Source: a virus. From it: DNA of 59,180 nt. The position numbers were made by a program, and so were the translations under genes. Of the stretch, positions 9,458 to 18,271 are shown in pieces. The stretch lies in IMG/VR virus record IMGVR_UViG_3300014501_000021, positions 1 through 59,180 of that record, one strand, 5' to 3'. Position 1 is the stretch's first letter, and the number at the start of each line of letters is the position of its first letter. The notes under the pieces were generated by a model. The model did not search any database. It was not told where the DNA came from and saw only the letters and a list, made by a program, of their open reading frames with translations.

Positions 9458-9775
9458 ATGAAAATGATAAGATGGCTCGGAACAAATATAAGCTGGTTCT
9501 TCGATAAGCTAACAAAAGATTTAAACAAGCACAGGACTATACTGTGTTGGGTATATTCTATCTCATATCTGGTATTAGTTAGGTACTGTGTACTGACTAA
9601 TCCGTCGACAATGAATACAGCTATTATGACCACAGGCGGAGTTTGTGGTACGATTTTTTCAGCATGGGTAATTGGTAGCGCCCACGTTTCTGCTACGCGA
9701 ATTCAGTATCCAATGCCGGTTACACCCGGTAGTACAGGCGGCGATCCCGTAGATATGACCGACCCCGGATTCTAA
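9458..9775 (+). CDS. Small membrane protein, holin candidate
   Basis: A 105-residue protein with a basic N-terminal amphipathic stretch (KMIRWLGTNISWFFDKLTK), two hydrophobic segments (about residues 27-46 and 53-75) and a hydrophilic Pro/Gly-rich tail. Two membrane spans, this length, and a neighbouring single-span membrane protein at 9787 fit a holin or holin partner. It starts 1 base after the upstream adhesin stop. The endolysin is 41 kb away (51251), so the lysis genes would be split. It could instead be a virion or host-envelope membrane protein. Confidence 0.6.
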   Translation: MKMIRWLGTNISWFFDKLTKDLNKHRTILCWVYSISYLVLVRYCVLTNPSTMNTAIMTTGGVCGTIFSAWVIGSAHVSATRIQYPMPVTPGSTGGDPVDMTDPGF

Positions 9776-9786
9776 GGAGTATTTAA

Positions 9787-10131
9787 ATGGGTAGAGATCC
9801 AGACAGAGAGTGGCAGCTGCAAATGACTTCGTTAATTGCGGAAGTTAAAACTAATCAAGAAAATTTACATGTGACGTTAAATAATTATTGTGAAGCTACT
9901 AATAAGCGATTAGAGAAGATGGAGCACATCGTTATAGGAAATGGAAAGCCAGGCTTGTCCGAAGAGGTAAGAAGCCTCAAGGGTAAGTGGGCTGCTTTTT
10001 ATGGACTAGGTCTGCTCCTTCTATCCGGTTTGATTAATTACGCGGTAGAATCCGCTATCTTTAATAGACCAGTAGCTAGTTCACATGTGCCAGTAATAGA
10101 ATCGACAGCTAGTGCGGAAACGACAAGATAA
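9787..10131 (+). CDS. Single-span membrane protein with N-terminal coiled coil (XhlA-like layout)
   Basis: A 114-residue protein with an AAGGAG site about 7 bases before the ATG. Residues 1-65 are polar and helical with heptad character (QLQMTSLIAEVKTNQENLHV). One hydrophobic span lies at about 68-86 (WAAFYGLGLLLLSGLINYA), followed by a short polar tail. Small phage proteins with an N-terminal amphipathic helix and one late span (the hemolysin XhlA-like family) accompany holins. The layout agrees with that, but no diagnostic motif is visible, so lysis function is tentative. Confidence 0.6.
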   Translation: MGRDPDREWQLQMTSLIAEVKTNQENLHVTLNNYCEATNKRLEKMEHIVIGNGKPGLSEEVRSLKGKWAAFYGLGLLLLSGLINYAVESAIFNRPVASSHVPVIESTASAETTR

Positions 10132-10140
10132 GGAGATCCC

Positions 10141-10377
10141 ATGAAGAAATGGATAAGCAACGTTAAAGAATGGTTTAGAAAGCTTTTTGTAAAGGTAGAG
10201 ACTGGTGCGCTTGAAAGGATAGTTCGTGAAAAATTAGCAGCGAGTCCAATAAATTCGTGTGATCATAAGTTTGCAGTAAAGCAGGTATGGACTCGAGTAG
10301 CGACTAGACAGTTTGAGTTGCAGAACGAAATAACTTGCGTAAAGTGCAGTGATCGTAGAGTGGAAGCTATTAGGTAA
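10141..10377 (+). CDS. Small Cys-containing protein, 78 aa
   Basis: Starts with good spacing after AAGGAG (10131-10136). The N-terminal 35 residues are a basic amphipathic helix (MKKWISNVKEWFRKLFVKVE). The C-terminal half has CDH (Cys40, His42) and a CVKC knuckle (Cys66, Cys69) followed by SDRRVEAI, the pattern of a single small zinc ribbon in which the second knuckle is followed by a beta strand. It sits between membrane-protein and fibre genes. Function unknown; zinc binding is inferred from the Cys/His spacing. Confidence 0.6.
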   Translation: MKKWISNVKEWFRKLFVKVETGALERIVREKLAASPINSCDHKFAVKQVWTRVATRQFELQNEITCVKCSDRRVEAIR

Positions 10378-10380
10378 GTT

Positions 10381-10545
10381 ATGGTTTGCGAACTTTGCGA
10401 CAAGCCGTTTGACAAAGAGAAACGCAAACTAACCGTACGCGGTAAGATATTTTACGTGCATGATATGTGTTTAAGAAAGGCTACTAAGAGGCAGTTGGTG
10501 GCTAAAAAAATTATAAAGAAGGACGACTTCAGCTGGAGACTTTAA
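10381..10545 (+). CDS. Small zinc-binding protein, 54 aa
   Basis: ATG at 10381, three bases after the upstream stop, reading to TAA at 10543-10545. The sequence starts MVCELCDKPFDKEKRKL and has an HDMC pair 21 residues after the first CxxC, so CxxC-x20-HxxC, a LIM-like or treble-clef-like zinc site. The rest is Lys-rich (KRQLVAKKIIKK). No separate Shine-Dalgarno is evident, so re-initiation after the 10141 gene is likely. It is the second of two tandem small Cys proteins here. Function unknown. Confidence 0.6.
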   Translation: MVCELCDKPFDKEKRKLTVRGKIFYVHDMCLRKATKRQLVAKKIIKKDDFSWRL

Positions 10546-10550
10546 ACTAA

Positions 10551-13500
10551 ATGGCAAATCTACCAGGTATTATACAACTATCCGACCTTGCTAACTTCAC
10601 AGCGTCTGCGACAGAGCTTGGCTTAATTCAGCTTCTCGGAGACCTTGGAGGATCAGCTACGCTCCCCGAAGTAGTAGGTTTGCGAGGCGTTCCTGTCTCG
10701 TCTACAGCTCCCGTCTTTAATCAAGTTCTTACTTTCGACGGTGCTGCATGGATTCCTTCGTATCTTGGTAACATGGCTGTCGGAGGAGATCTACGCGGAT
10801 CGATATTAGATGCTACGGTCGTAGCGATTCAAGGTATACAGATTATTCCTTATGGAACTGTAACATCAGGAACATCTACATCAGGAGCGAGCCCCTCAAC
10901 AAATCTAACAGGCTTGTCTCCTGCTACAACTGCTGCGGTAGGCGTAACGGTTGATGGCTTATACTTACCATATGTAACATTCAACGCGCTAACTTCTATC
11001 ACTGGTCCCGCTATAGCTTCTAACTTACAGAATGCTATCAATGCTGCGCTATCTGCGACTACAACCGATTCTACTACGGAAGCATTAACCGTTAGTCCCT
11101 CATTCCCTTACACCGTTACACTAGCGCACCTTCCTGTAAATATACCAACAATCTCGGGATATTCCTATGCAGTTAGTACTCCTGCGGCAGGCCAGTTTAC
11201 TGTCAATTTTTCTACAGGAGTTCTGACATTCAATCTAACCGCGGCAGGTTTCCCTGTTGTAGTCGATTACGCCTACACACGTCCCACTTTATCAGTAACT
11301 GCTACGTATACCGGTTCTCATTATGTTGTCACATCTAACTCTTCAGGTCCCTCTAGCTCCGTAGTATTTTCTTCTCCGATATTCGTTGCTCCTCTCGCGA
11401 ACTGGCCAGATGTAACTCCTCTACTCAAGCTCGGCGTAGCTAACGGAGGTACAGAAGTAGCAGGTACTTCAGGAGCTATACCTGTCGGGTACGTACTGAC
11501 CTCAGCAGGATCTAATACTGCTTCTTGGCAAGCAGGCGGAGGCGGAGGTGGTGGATCGGGTCAGGCGCCGGTATTTTTCCCTTCAGTAACTCCTGTATCT
11601 TTTGCGGTACAGACTTTTACTGTTCCAGGAGCAATTAGCTTATGGGCTGGAGTATTTGATGGAACTAATTTTTGGCTAGTAGATAACGGGAGCGATACTG
11701 CAACCTATGTAACGAGTTCTGGCAGTGTACTAAGCAGTTTCTCGGTCGCCGAAGGTATGTCGGGAGTAACATTTGATGGCACTAATCTGTGGATGAGTAG
11801 TGACGGCGAAAGTAATTTATATGTGTACTCAACAGCAGGAACATTACTTCAGACTTACCCTATAAGTAACCCCGCACTGTCTATCACATACGACGGTTCT
11901 ACTTTCTGGGTGACGGATAATGGCGGTAACTTAGTACAGTATTCAAACCTCGGAGTGTTACTGAATACGTATACATTCTCATTTTTTGCGGGGCAGGTCG
12001 TATACGCTGGAGGAAATCTTTGGGCGCTAGATAACGTTAATAATCTTCAAAAGATTTCACTTTCGGGTGTACTTTTAAATACATATCCGCTACCTACTCA
12101 AACCGCTTCTTCTATAACTTTCGATGGTTCTTCTACCCTTTGGATATGGGATGCGTCAAATCCTACGGCACGTCTAGTAAGTGCAACCCTTTCTGGGGTA
12201 ATTACTCTCGTTAATAGCGTACCTTACGATCAAGAAAATTTCAATAATCTCGTTTTTGGGGACGGAAATTTATATGGGATTGGCGGAGGACCCGCTGGTG
12301 ATAATTTCTCGTTAATTAGCACAACTGGCGCAATAACGTATACATGGGAAGTAACGTCTACAACAGAAAGTCAGGTACAGATGGCGGTGCCTTTCGCTAC
12401 TACTGCAGCTAATCTCTACGTATTGCCTACCTCTACTACCGCAGGTGGTTCTTCAGTTTCTGTAACCTTAAGAAAGAATGGTGTAAATACTACATTAACC
12501 GTTACGATTCCTGCAGGCACCTCTACCGCAATATTTGATACAACACACACTGTAGCATTTGCTGCAGGGGATCTCATAGACTTTGGGGTGGCTTCGAACT
12601 TTACATCTACTGGCACTGATCTTCAAATCAGTCTCACGTTATCAGGAGCTGGGGGCGGAGGAGGCGGATCTCCGACAGGTCCTGCGAGTGGTGACTTAGC
12701 AGGAAATTACCCAGACCCAATTGTTAATTCTATCCAAGGCGTAGTTATCACAGGTACTCCAACTGTAGGGCAGGTTCTCGAGGCTACCTCCCCTACTGCG
12801 GCTACATGGCATACTATTACTAGTTCCGCTACATATAGCCGCTCTCCAGCGACAGGAGACGGCAGTACAACCGTATTCACTGTTCCTTCCTACGTACTTG
12901 GTAATAATTCTCTTCTAGTATTTAATGATGGCGTCTTAATGTTAGCGACGGTAGATTATACTGAGACTACTACTACCTCTGTTACCTTCGCGACTGCACC
13001 TGTTTCAGGAGCTACATTATCCTTTATTGTGGCAAGTTCTTCTGCAGGAGGCGGTGGCGCTCCTGGCGGAGTAACTGGCGATATTCAATATAATAACGCG
13101 GGAACATTTGCAGGAGATACCTCATTCACTACAGACGGTGCAGGTAATGTAACGGTAACTACTTTATCCGCCGCAGATATAGGCGCCGCTGCTTCTGTGA
13201 GTGTGGGTGGTGAACTTTCCGTTGTTGGTATATCCTCTTTAGATAACGGAACTATCATTACAGACGGTACTGGCAATGTTAATATGGGTGCATCCCTAAC
13301 GATGGATGGGAACGCTACCAGCATTCATATCTTGGAAACATCCCTGACGCAAGGAGCAATAGTAGGTTATCTCAACGCCTTCCCTTGGTTACACGACGGC
13401 TCCGAACTTGAATTTGGAGGATATTACAGCGGTACTACACCGTTCGCTGTTTCGATGAATGCTCCAAGCGGAAATTTCTACATAGGAGCCGACGGATTTA

Positions 13501-15404
13501 CCCGCTGGGGTGTCGGAGTCAATCCATCCATTGGAACTCTAACGATTGATCAGGCAACTGGAAATCTAGTTTCTCTCGGTACCGCGTCATTCTCAAGTTT
13601 ACAACTAACTCTTGGAGCTACTGCTGGTTATGTCTTAACTTCTGATGCATCGGGTGATGGCTCGTGGCAGCCTGCCGCGAGTATCCCTCCTTCTCTGTTA
13701 TATGAGGGAGGAGTACTTACTGGCCCTATACTTACTCCTTCTATTGTTCCAGGTTCTATAAGCGATTCTTGGACATTTGATTCCTTCCCTACAAGCGGAA
13801 GTTTTCCGATTGGTATAGTATTTGACGGCACCAACATGTGGGTCGCAAATCTATTTAGCGACTCTGTATCGGTATATGCCCCGGACGGGTCGTTATCAGC
13901 AACCTATACAGGTACAGGTTCACAGCCAATAGGTATGGCGTTTGACGGTAGTAATGTATGGACTACCAATAGAGGCGACGGCTCCGTCTCTATAATAACG
14001 TCGGGTGGCGTAATTTCCAACTACTCAATTGGAGCATCTGCTCCTCAGGCTATCTGTTGGGATGGTACCAATATGTGGGTACCGAGTAACGACGGTAATT
14101 TGATTCAAGTAACTCCTTCTGGATCTTTTACTGCTTTCAATCTTTTCCCCGGTGATCAGCCTATAGGTATTGCATTCGATAATACCAATCTATGGGTAAC
14201 GCTGCTTGCTGCAGGGGCAGTCGCAGAAGTTAACACTAGCGGAGTTTTACTAAATACTTATCCTACGGAAGGCGGAGGCTACCCTACAGCTATCGTTTAC
14301 GATAATCTTTTCATGTGGATAGCCAATGAAGGAGGCGCTCTAACTAAAATGGATCCTTCTGGTGGGGTGACCAATTATTATGGTATCCCTACTAGCACAG
14401 GCACTGGCGTGCAGTATATGGGCTGGGACGGTACTAATATCTGGATATCTTCTAACAGTACAGTAGCTGTTGTCCAGAACGGCTTATTAATAGAATCCTA
14501 CCCCTTTGCAGATCCAGGTGGTATTGCATTCGATGGTACTCACATGTGGTTCCCAGACAGAGGAACTAATCTTCTGTGGGAAAGTTTTCCGGGTACATCT
14601 TTCCAAGGTCCTGTTGTAGGTGGAACAGTTGCTGGTGGCGACCTCAGTGGTACTTACCCAAATCCCACGGTTGTTTCCGCTGCTGGAAACTTTACAGTTG
14701 ACGGTAATCTTATCGTTAATGGAACTACTACTCTCGATGATGGGTCAATTACTACAGACGGAGCGGGCAACGCGTCGCTAGTGTCGTTAAATGCCCTTCC
14801 TACTCCGGGCAGCGACTTAACTCTCAATGGATATAATGCCCCTACTGGTCACCGCGGAGGTGACATTGATATTAATGCAGGGCAGGGTGGTACTGCCGGT
14901 GGGACAGTTAGCATAGAGGCCGGCACTGCATTCGACCTGGGCGGTACTGGTGGATCAGTTACCATCGCAGGGGGTTCCAACGCGCTCGGCGGAGAAGTTC
15001 GTATCACTGCTGGTAGTGATTCCAATGGTAACAACGGAGGAGTAATTACTATTGGAGCAGGTGGCTCATCCCATGGCGGTAACATTACACTTACTCCTGG
15101 AGCGGGTTCACCTAACGGGCATGTTCAAATTGTTGACGGTACTCAGGCAGCAGGTAAAGTACTTACTTCTGACTCCTTTGGTAATGCATCGTGGCAGTCT
15201 GCTGGATCCGGATCTGATTCAAATGTGCCTGTTTCTTCTGTAACGACCTATACAGTAACACATAACTTAGGATTCTACCCGATTGTACAAGTCATAGACA
15301 GCAGTGGTTACCTAGAAATTCCAAACAGCGTACAGCACACGGATGTAAATAACTTCACGGTAACATGGGCAACTTCGTTCACAGGCACAATCATTTACAG
15401 GTAA
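10551..15404 (+). CDS. Giant tail fibre, 1617 aa, with two Vgb/NHL-like beta-propellers
   Basis: Order of modules: N-terminus MANLPGIIQLSDLANFTASA; a hook-IN-like module (about residues 130-305, ending LLKLGVANGGTEVAG) interrupted by a GQFTVNFSTGVLTFN module (185-243); a GQVLT-type linker; a first propeller (about 365-605, six clear blades); a membrane-virion beta module with GDLAGNYPDPIV; a YxDGVL module; SLDNG-ITDG linkers; a second propeller (about 1065-1345) with seven FDGTNMW-type blades; another GGDLSGTYPNPTV linker; a glycine-rich stretch (1420-1530); and a final domain, LGFYPIVQVIDSSGYLEIP, typical of fibre C-termini. Blades resemble the virginiamycin B lyase (Vgb)/NHL superfamily. 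In a fibre they most likely serve in receptor binding rather than catalysis. Start 6 bases after the small Cys gene. Confidence 0.85.
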   Translation: MANLPGIIQLSDLANFTASATELGLIQLLGDLGGSATLPEVVGLRGVPVSSTAPVFNQVLTFDGAAWIPSYLGNMAVGGDLRGSILDATVVAIQGIQIIPYGTVTSGTSTSGASPSTNLTGLSPATTAAVGVTVDGLYLPYVTFNALTSITGPAIASNLQNAINAALSATTTDSTTEALTVSPSFPYTVTLAHLPVNIPTISGYSYAVSTPAAGQFTVNFSTGVLTFNLTAAGFPVVVDYAYTRPTLSVTATYTGSHYVVTSNSSGPSSSVVFSSPIFVAPLANWPDVTPLLKLGVANGGTEVAGTSGAIPVGYVLTSAGSNTASWQAGGGGGGGSGQAPVFFPSVTPVSFAVQTFTVPGAISLWAGVFDGTNFWLVDNGSDTATYVTSSGSVLSSFSVAEGMSGVTFDGTNLWMSSDGESNLYVYSTAGTLLQTYPISNPALSITYDGSTFWVTDNGGNLVQYSNLGVLLNTYTFSFFAGQVVYAGGNLWALDNVNNLQKISLSGVLLNTYPLPTQTASSITFDGSSTLWIWDASNPTARLVSATLSGVITLVNSVPYDQENFNNLVFGDGNLYGIGGGPAGDNFSLISTTGAITYTWEVTSTTESQVQMAVPFATTAANLYVLPTSTTAGGSSVSVTLRKNGVNTTLTVTIPAGTSTAIFDTTHTVAFAAGDLIDFGVASNFTSTGTDLQISLTLSGAGGGGGGSPTGPASGDLAGNYPDPIVNSIQGVVITGTPTVGQVLEATSPTAATWHTITSSATYSRSPATGDGSTTVFTVPSYVLGNNSLLVFNDGVLMLATVDYTETTTTSVTFATAPVSGATLSFIVASSSAGGGGAPGGVTGDIQYNNAGTFAGDTSFTTDGAGNVTVTTLSAADIGAAASVSVGGELSVVGISSLDNGTIITDGTGNVNMGASLTMDGNATSIHILETSLTQGAIVGYLNAFPWLHDGSELEFGGYYSGTTPFAVSMNAPSGNFYIGADGFTRWGVGVNPSIGTLTIDQATGNLVSLGTASFSSLQLTLGATAGYVLTSDASGDGSWQPAASIPPSLLYEGGVLTGPILTPSIVPGSISDSWTFDSFPTSGSFPIGIVFDGTNMWVANLFSDSVSVYAPDGSLSATYTGTGSQPIGMAFDGSNVWTTNRGDGSVSIITSGGVISNYSIGASAPQAICWDGTNMWVPSNDGNLIQVTPSGSFTAFNLFPGDQPIGIAFDNTNLWVTLLAAGAVAEVNTSGVLLNTYPTEGGGYPTAIVYDNLFMWIANEGGALTKMDPSGGVTNYYGIPTSTGTGVQYMGWDGTNIWISSNSTVAVVQNGLLIESYPFADPGGIAFDGTHMWFPDRGTNLLWESFPGTSFQGPVVGGTVAGGDLSGTYPNPTVVSAAGNFTVDGNLIVNGTTTLDDGSITTDGAGNASLVSLNALPTPGSDLTLNGYNAPTGHRGGDIDINAGQGGTAGGTVSIEAGTAFDLGGTGGSVTIAGGSNALGGEVRITAGSDSNGNNGGVITIGAGGSSHGGNITLTPGAGSPNGHVQIVDGTQAAGKVLTSDSFGNASWQSAGSGSDSNVPVSSVTTYTVTHNLGFYPIVQVIDSSGYLEIPNSVQHTDVNNFTVTWATSFTGTIIYR

Positions 15405-15408
15405 AACA

Positions 15409-18261
15409 ATGGAACTTAATGGATCTCTAAATATTGACGCTAACCTAATTGTTAAGGGAACTGCTTCTCTTGACAACGGCGCTATCACTACTGATGGTTC
15501 TGGTAATATCAATACTACTGGATCTTTCACAGTAGGAGGTAATCCTCTTCCAGGGGCAGTTGGTTCCATGACTTCTTACGCGTTAAGCGGTACACCTGTA
15601 GGAGTTGCCTTTGATGGTATTAATATGTGGACAGCTAACTATGGTAGCAATACTATAGATAAGATTGGGCCTACTGGAGTTGTAACTACTTATAGCGGTC
15701 TTCAACCCAGCCCAGAAGCTATTGCTTTCGACGGTGTCAATATGTGGATCACTTCTCTCAGTGTAGGAGGATCCGGCCCAGGATTCGTGACTAAAGTTGC
15801 ACCAGATGGTACCGCAACTATTTATAGTGGTACTGGAACAAATCCGGTAGGTATTGCTTTCGATGGCGTTAATATGTGGACGGCTAATGTAGTAGGTCAG
15901 ACGCTATCTAAGGTGGCGCCTGACGGTTCGATGACTGCCTATGCGCTACCTACTAGCGAACCGTATGACCTAGCTTTTGATGGTACGAATATGTGGGTTA
16001 CGGATTACGCTACTGGCAATATAATGGTAGTTACGCCAGACGGCGGAGTTACAGTATATCCATCTCCAGGTGTAGGAACTCCTTACGCTATCGTCTTTGA
16101 TGGTATCGATATGTGGGTAATTTACACAAGTGGTGGGGGTAGTTCTCTAGTTAAGGTTGCGCCAGATGGTACGATGACAGTTACCCCAAATACTGTACAG
16201 TACGCGGATTATCTGTGCTATGATGGTACTAACTTGTGGACTAATTCTTTTGATGGTACTCATCGTATCGCTGTTAAAATTGGCCCAGACGATAGTCTAA
16301 CTTACTACGAAGCAGTAGGAGGTAGCTTAGCTGATATGGCTTTCGATGGTCTAAATATCTGGGCGGTCAGCGAAAACGATCACACCATTACCAAAATTGT
16401 AACAGCCTCTCCTGTCCGAAAACAGCCCGCAAATCTTTATGATTTCGCTCTCGCTTCCGCGCAACTTCCTAGTAGTGCTGCAGGACCGTCTGGCGGAGAT
16501 CTCAGTGGTACTTATCCAAATCCAGTTGTAGCGCAATCTTCGGCGGCAACATTTACGGTAACAGGCGCCCTCGCCGTAGATGGATCAACTTCGCTTGACA
16601 GCGGCACTATAACTACAAATGGTAGCGGTACTCTAACTGCAGCTGGATTAATTACTTCAACACTTCAGGTGACTACAGGAGTAACTTCTGGCGACGTATT
16701 AACTTCCGACGCATCTGGAAATGCAACTTGGCAACCCGCTTCTAGTAGCGCGCCCGGCGGAGTAACTGGAGATATTCAATATAATAACGCGGGAGTATTC
16801 GCGGGAGACACTTCCTTTACTACGAATGGAAGTGGAGGTGTAAGCGTTAATAGCTTATCTATTGGAATTACTCAAGTACTCGACTCAAGTCGCAACTTGA
16901 GTGTTAATAACCTAAGTGTTGGTGGATTATTTTCAGTTTCTAATTTAACTATAAACCAAAATATTACAGTTGATGGTTTAGTAGTATATCAACCCAATAG
17001 TATGGCTCCTGGCGCTGTGCAAGGAGGGGTTTACTATAATTCAAGTCTTAATGCATTGGAAGTTTCGCTAGACGGCTCTACATTCACTCCGATACTAACT
17101 TCTTCATCCAGTATTGCCGCAGCTAATATTTCAGCAGGTACAGCTGGGATTAACATTACAGGTAATGCTGCTACTGCCAACGCACTGAACTCTGCTACGA
17201 CAGTTGTCAACGTTAGTTCCGCGACAGCTCCTACAACTGGACAAGTTCTTACGGCTACTTCAGGTACTGCAGCAACTTGGCAGACTCCTGGAGGATCAAG
17301 CGGTACTCCTGGTTTCACAAGTGTTCTCGGTACGGGAGCAGATGGAGCAGTTGTCATTTCTTCAAATACTGCATTAGCTTCAACATACAACTTTGGAACT
17401 CAAGGAAACGTCGCCGTCAAAAATTATTCTAGCTTAACCGTTAATAACGGATCTACTCTTAGCTTAGCATCTGGAGTAAATGGAATGATTCTTTACTGCA
17501 CAGGAACTGTAACGGTTAACGGTACTATTACCGCGAGTGGACAAGGAGCAACAGGCGGCGTAAACACAGTTGGAAATAACGGCGGCGAAGTTATTGGATG
17601 GGCGACACCTTCTTCAGCACTATTTACGCAATTATTCGCAAATCCGTCTGCTCTCACTGGATCAGATAGCTATCAGGGTTTCGCAAGCGGTAACGCAATC
17701 ATATCGGGAGCAGGGAGTGCAGGAAACAGTGGTAACCCTGGCGGCGCGCACGGCGTAGGTCTTGGAGGACCCGCTCCGTCTGCGGCCCAGCTCGCAATCT
17801 TTAACAACATGCCTGCTTACGCTTACTCTTGGGGAATATTACTCACGGGAGCAGGAGGCGGCGGCCTTGGTAACGGAGAAACGGGACAAGGTGGAAGTGG
17901 CGGTGGATTCGTTATGATCTTTTGCAATAGCCTCATTATTGGCGCGACAGGAGTGATATCTGCCAACGGCGGAAGCGGTCCTACTAGCGGTGCACAGGGT
18001 ATTCCTGGAGCGGGTGGAGGAGGAGCAGGTCTTATTGTTCTTGCGTACGAAACTATCTCTAATAGCGGCTCTCTTCAGTGTAACGGTGGAGCAGGCGGAA
18101 GCGTTGCGGCAGGTGTTGCTCCTGGCGGCGCTGGCGGAACTAATACGACTATCAACGGAACTCCTACTTCAGGATCTAACGGAGTCACAGCAACTGGCGC
18201 GGATATCTCAGCCAGCGGTGGTGGCGGATCAGGCGGACCTATCGTCGGAATTGTAATCTAA
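15409..18261 (+). CDS. Tail fibre, 950 aa, with one seven-bladed propeller and glycine-rich tip
   Basis: The start is 5 bases after the preceding stop with no strong Shine-Dalgarno. An N-terminal SLDNGAITTDGSGNI unit leads into a propeller at about residues 55-335 with seven blades, each marked by an FDGxNMW-type motif roughly 40 residues apart. Then come GGDLSGTYPNPVV, SLDSGTITTNGSG and GQVLTATSGTAATW linkers. The C-terminal 300 residues contain a beta-helix-like region (NNGSTLSLASGVNGMILYC) followed by glycine-rich segments (GAGGGGLGNGETGQGG; GGGGSGG near the end). This combines the propeller of the 10551 fibre with the tip type of the 4212 adhesin, so the fibres exchange modules. Confidence 0.85.
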   Translation: MELNGSLNIDANLIVKGTASLDNGAITTDGSGNINTTGSFTVGGNPLPGAVGSMTSYALSGTPVGVAFDGINMWTANYGSNTIDKIGPTGVVTTYSGLQPSPEAIAFDGVNMWITSLSVGGSGPGFVTKVAPDGTATIYSGTGTNPVGIAFDGVNMWTANVVGQTLSKVAPDGSMTAYALPTSEPYDLAFDGTNMWVTDYATGNIMVVTPDGGVTVYPSPGVGTPYAIVFDGIDMWVIYTSGGGSSLVKVAPDGTMTVTPNTVQYADYLCYDGTNLWTNSFDGTHRIAVKIGPDDSLTYYEAVGGSLADMAFDGLNIWAVSENDHTITKIVTASPVRKQPANLYDFALASAQLPSSAAGPSGGDLSGTYPNPVVAQSSAATFTVTGALAVDGSTSLDSGTITTNGSGTLTAAGLITSTLQVTTGVTSGDVLTSDASGNATWQPASSSAPGGVTGDIQYNNAGVFAGDTSFTTNGSGGVSVNSLSIGITQVLDSSRNLSVNNLSVGGLFSVSNLTINQNITVDGLVVYQPNSMAPGAVQGGVYYNSSLNALEVSLDGSTFTPILTSSSSIAAANISAGTAGINITGNAATANALNSATTVVNVSSATAPTTGQVLTATSGTAATWQTPGGSSGTPGFTSVLGTGADGAVVISSNTALASTYNFGTQGNVAVKNYSSLTVNNGSTLSLASGVNGMILYCTGTVTVNGTITASGQGATGGVNTVGNNGGEVIGWATPSSALFTQLFANPSALTGSDSYQGFASGNAIISGAGSAGNSGNPGGAHGVGLGGPAPSAAQLAIFNNMPAYAYSWGILLTGAGGGGLGNGETGQGGSGGGFVMIFCNSLIIGATGVISANGGSGPTSGAQGIPGAGGGGAGLIVLAYETISNSGSLQCNGGAGGSVAAGVAPGGAGGTNTTINGTPTSGSNGVTATGADISASGGGGSGGPIVGIVI

Positions 18262-18271
18262 CGGAAATATA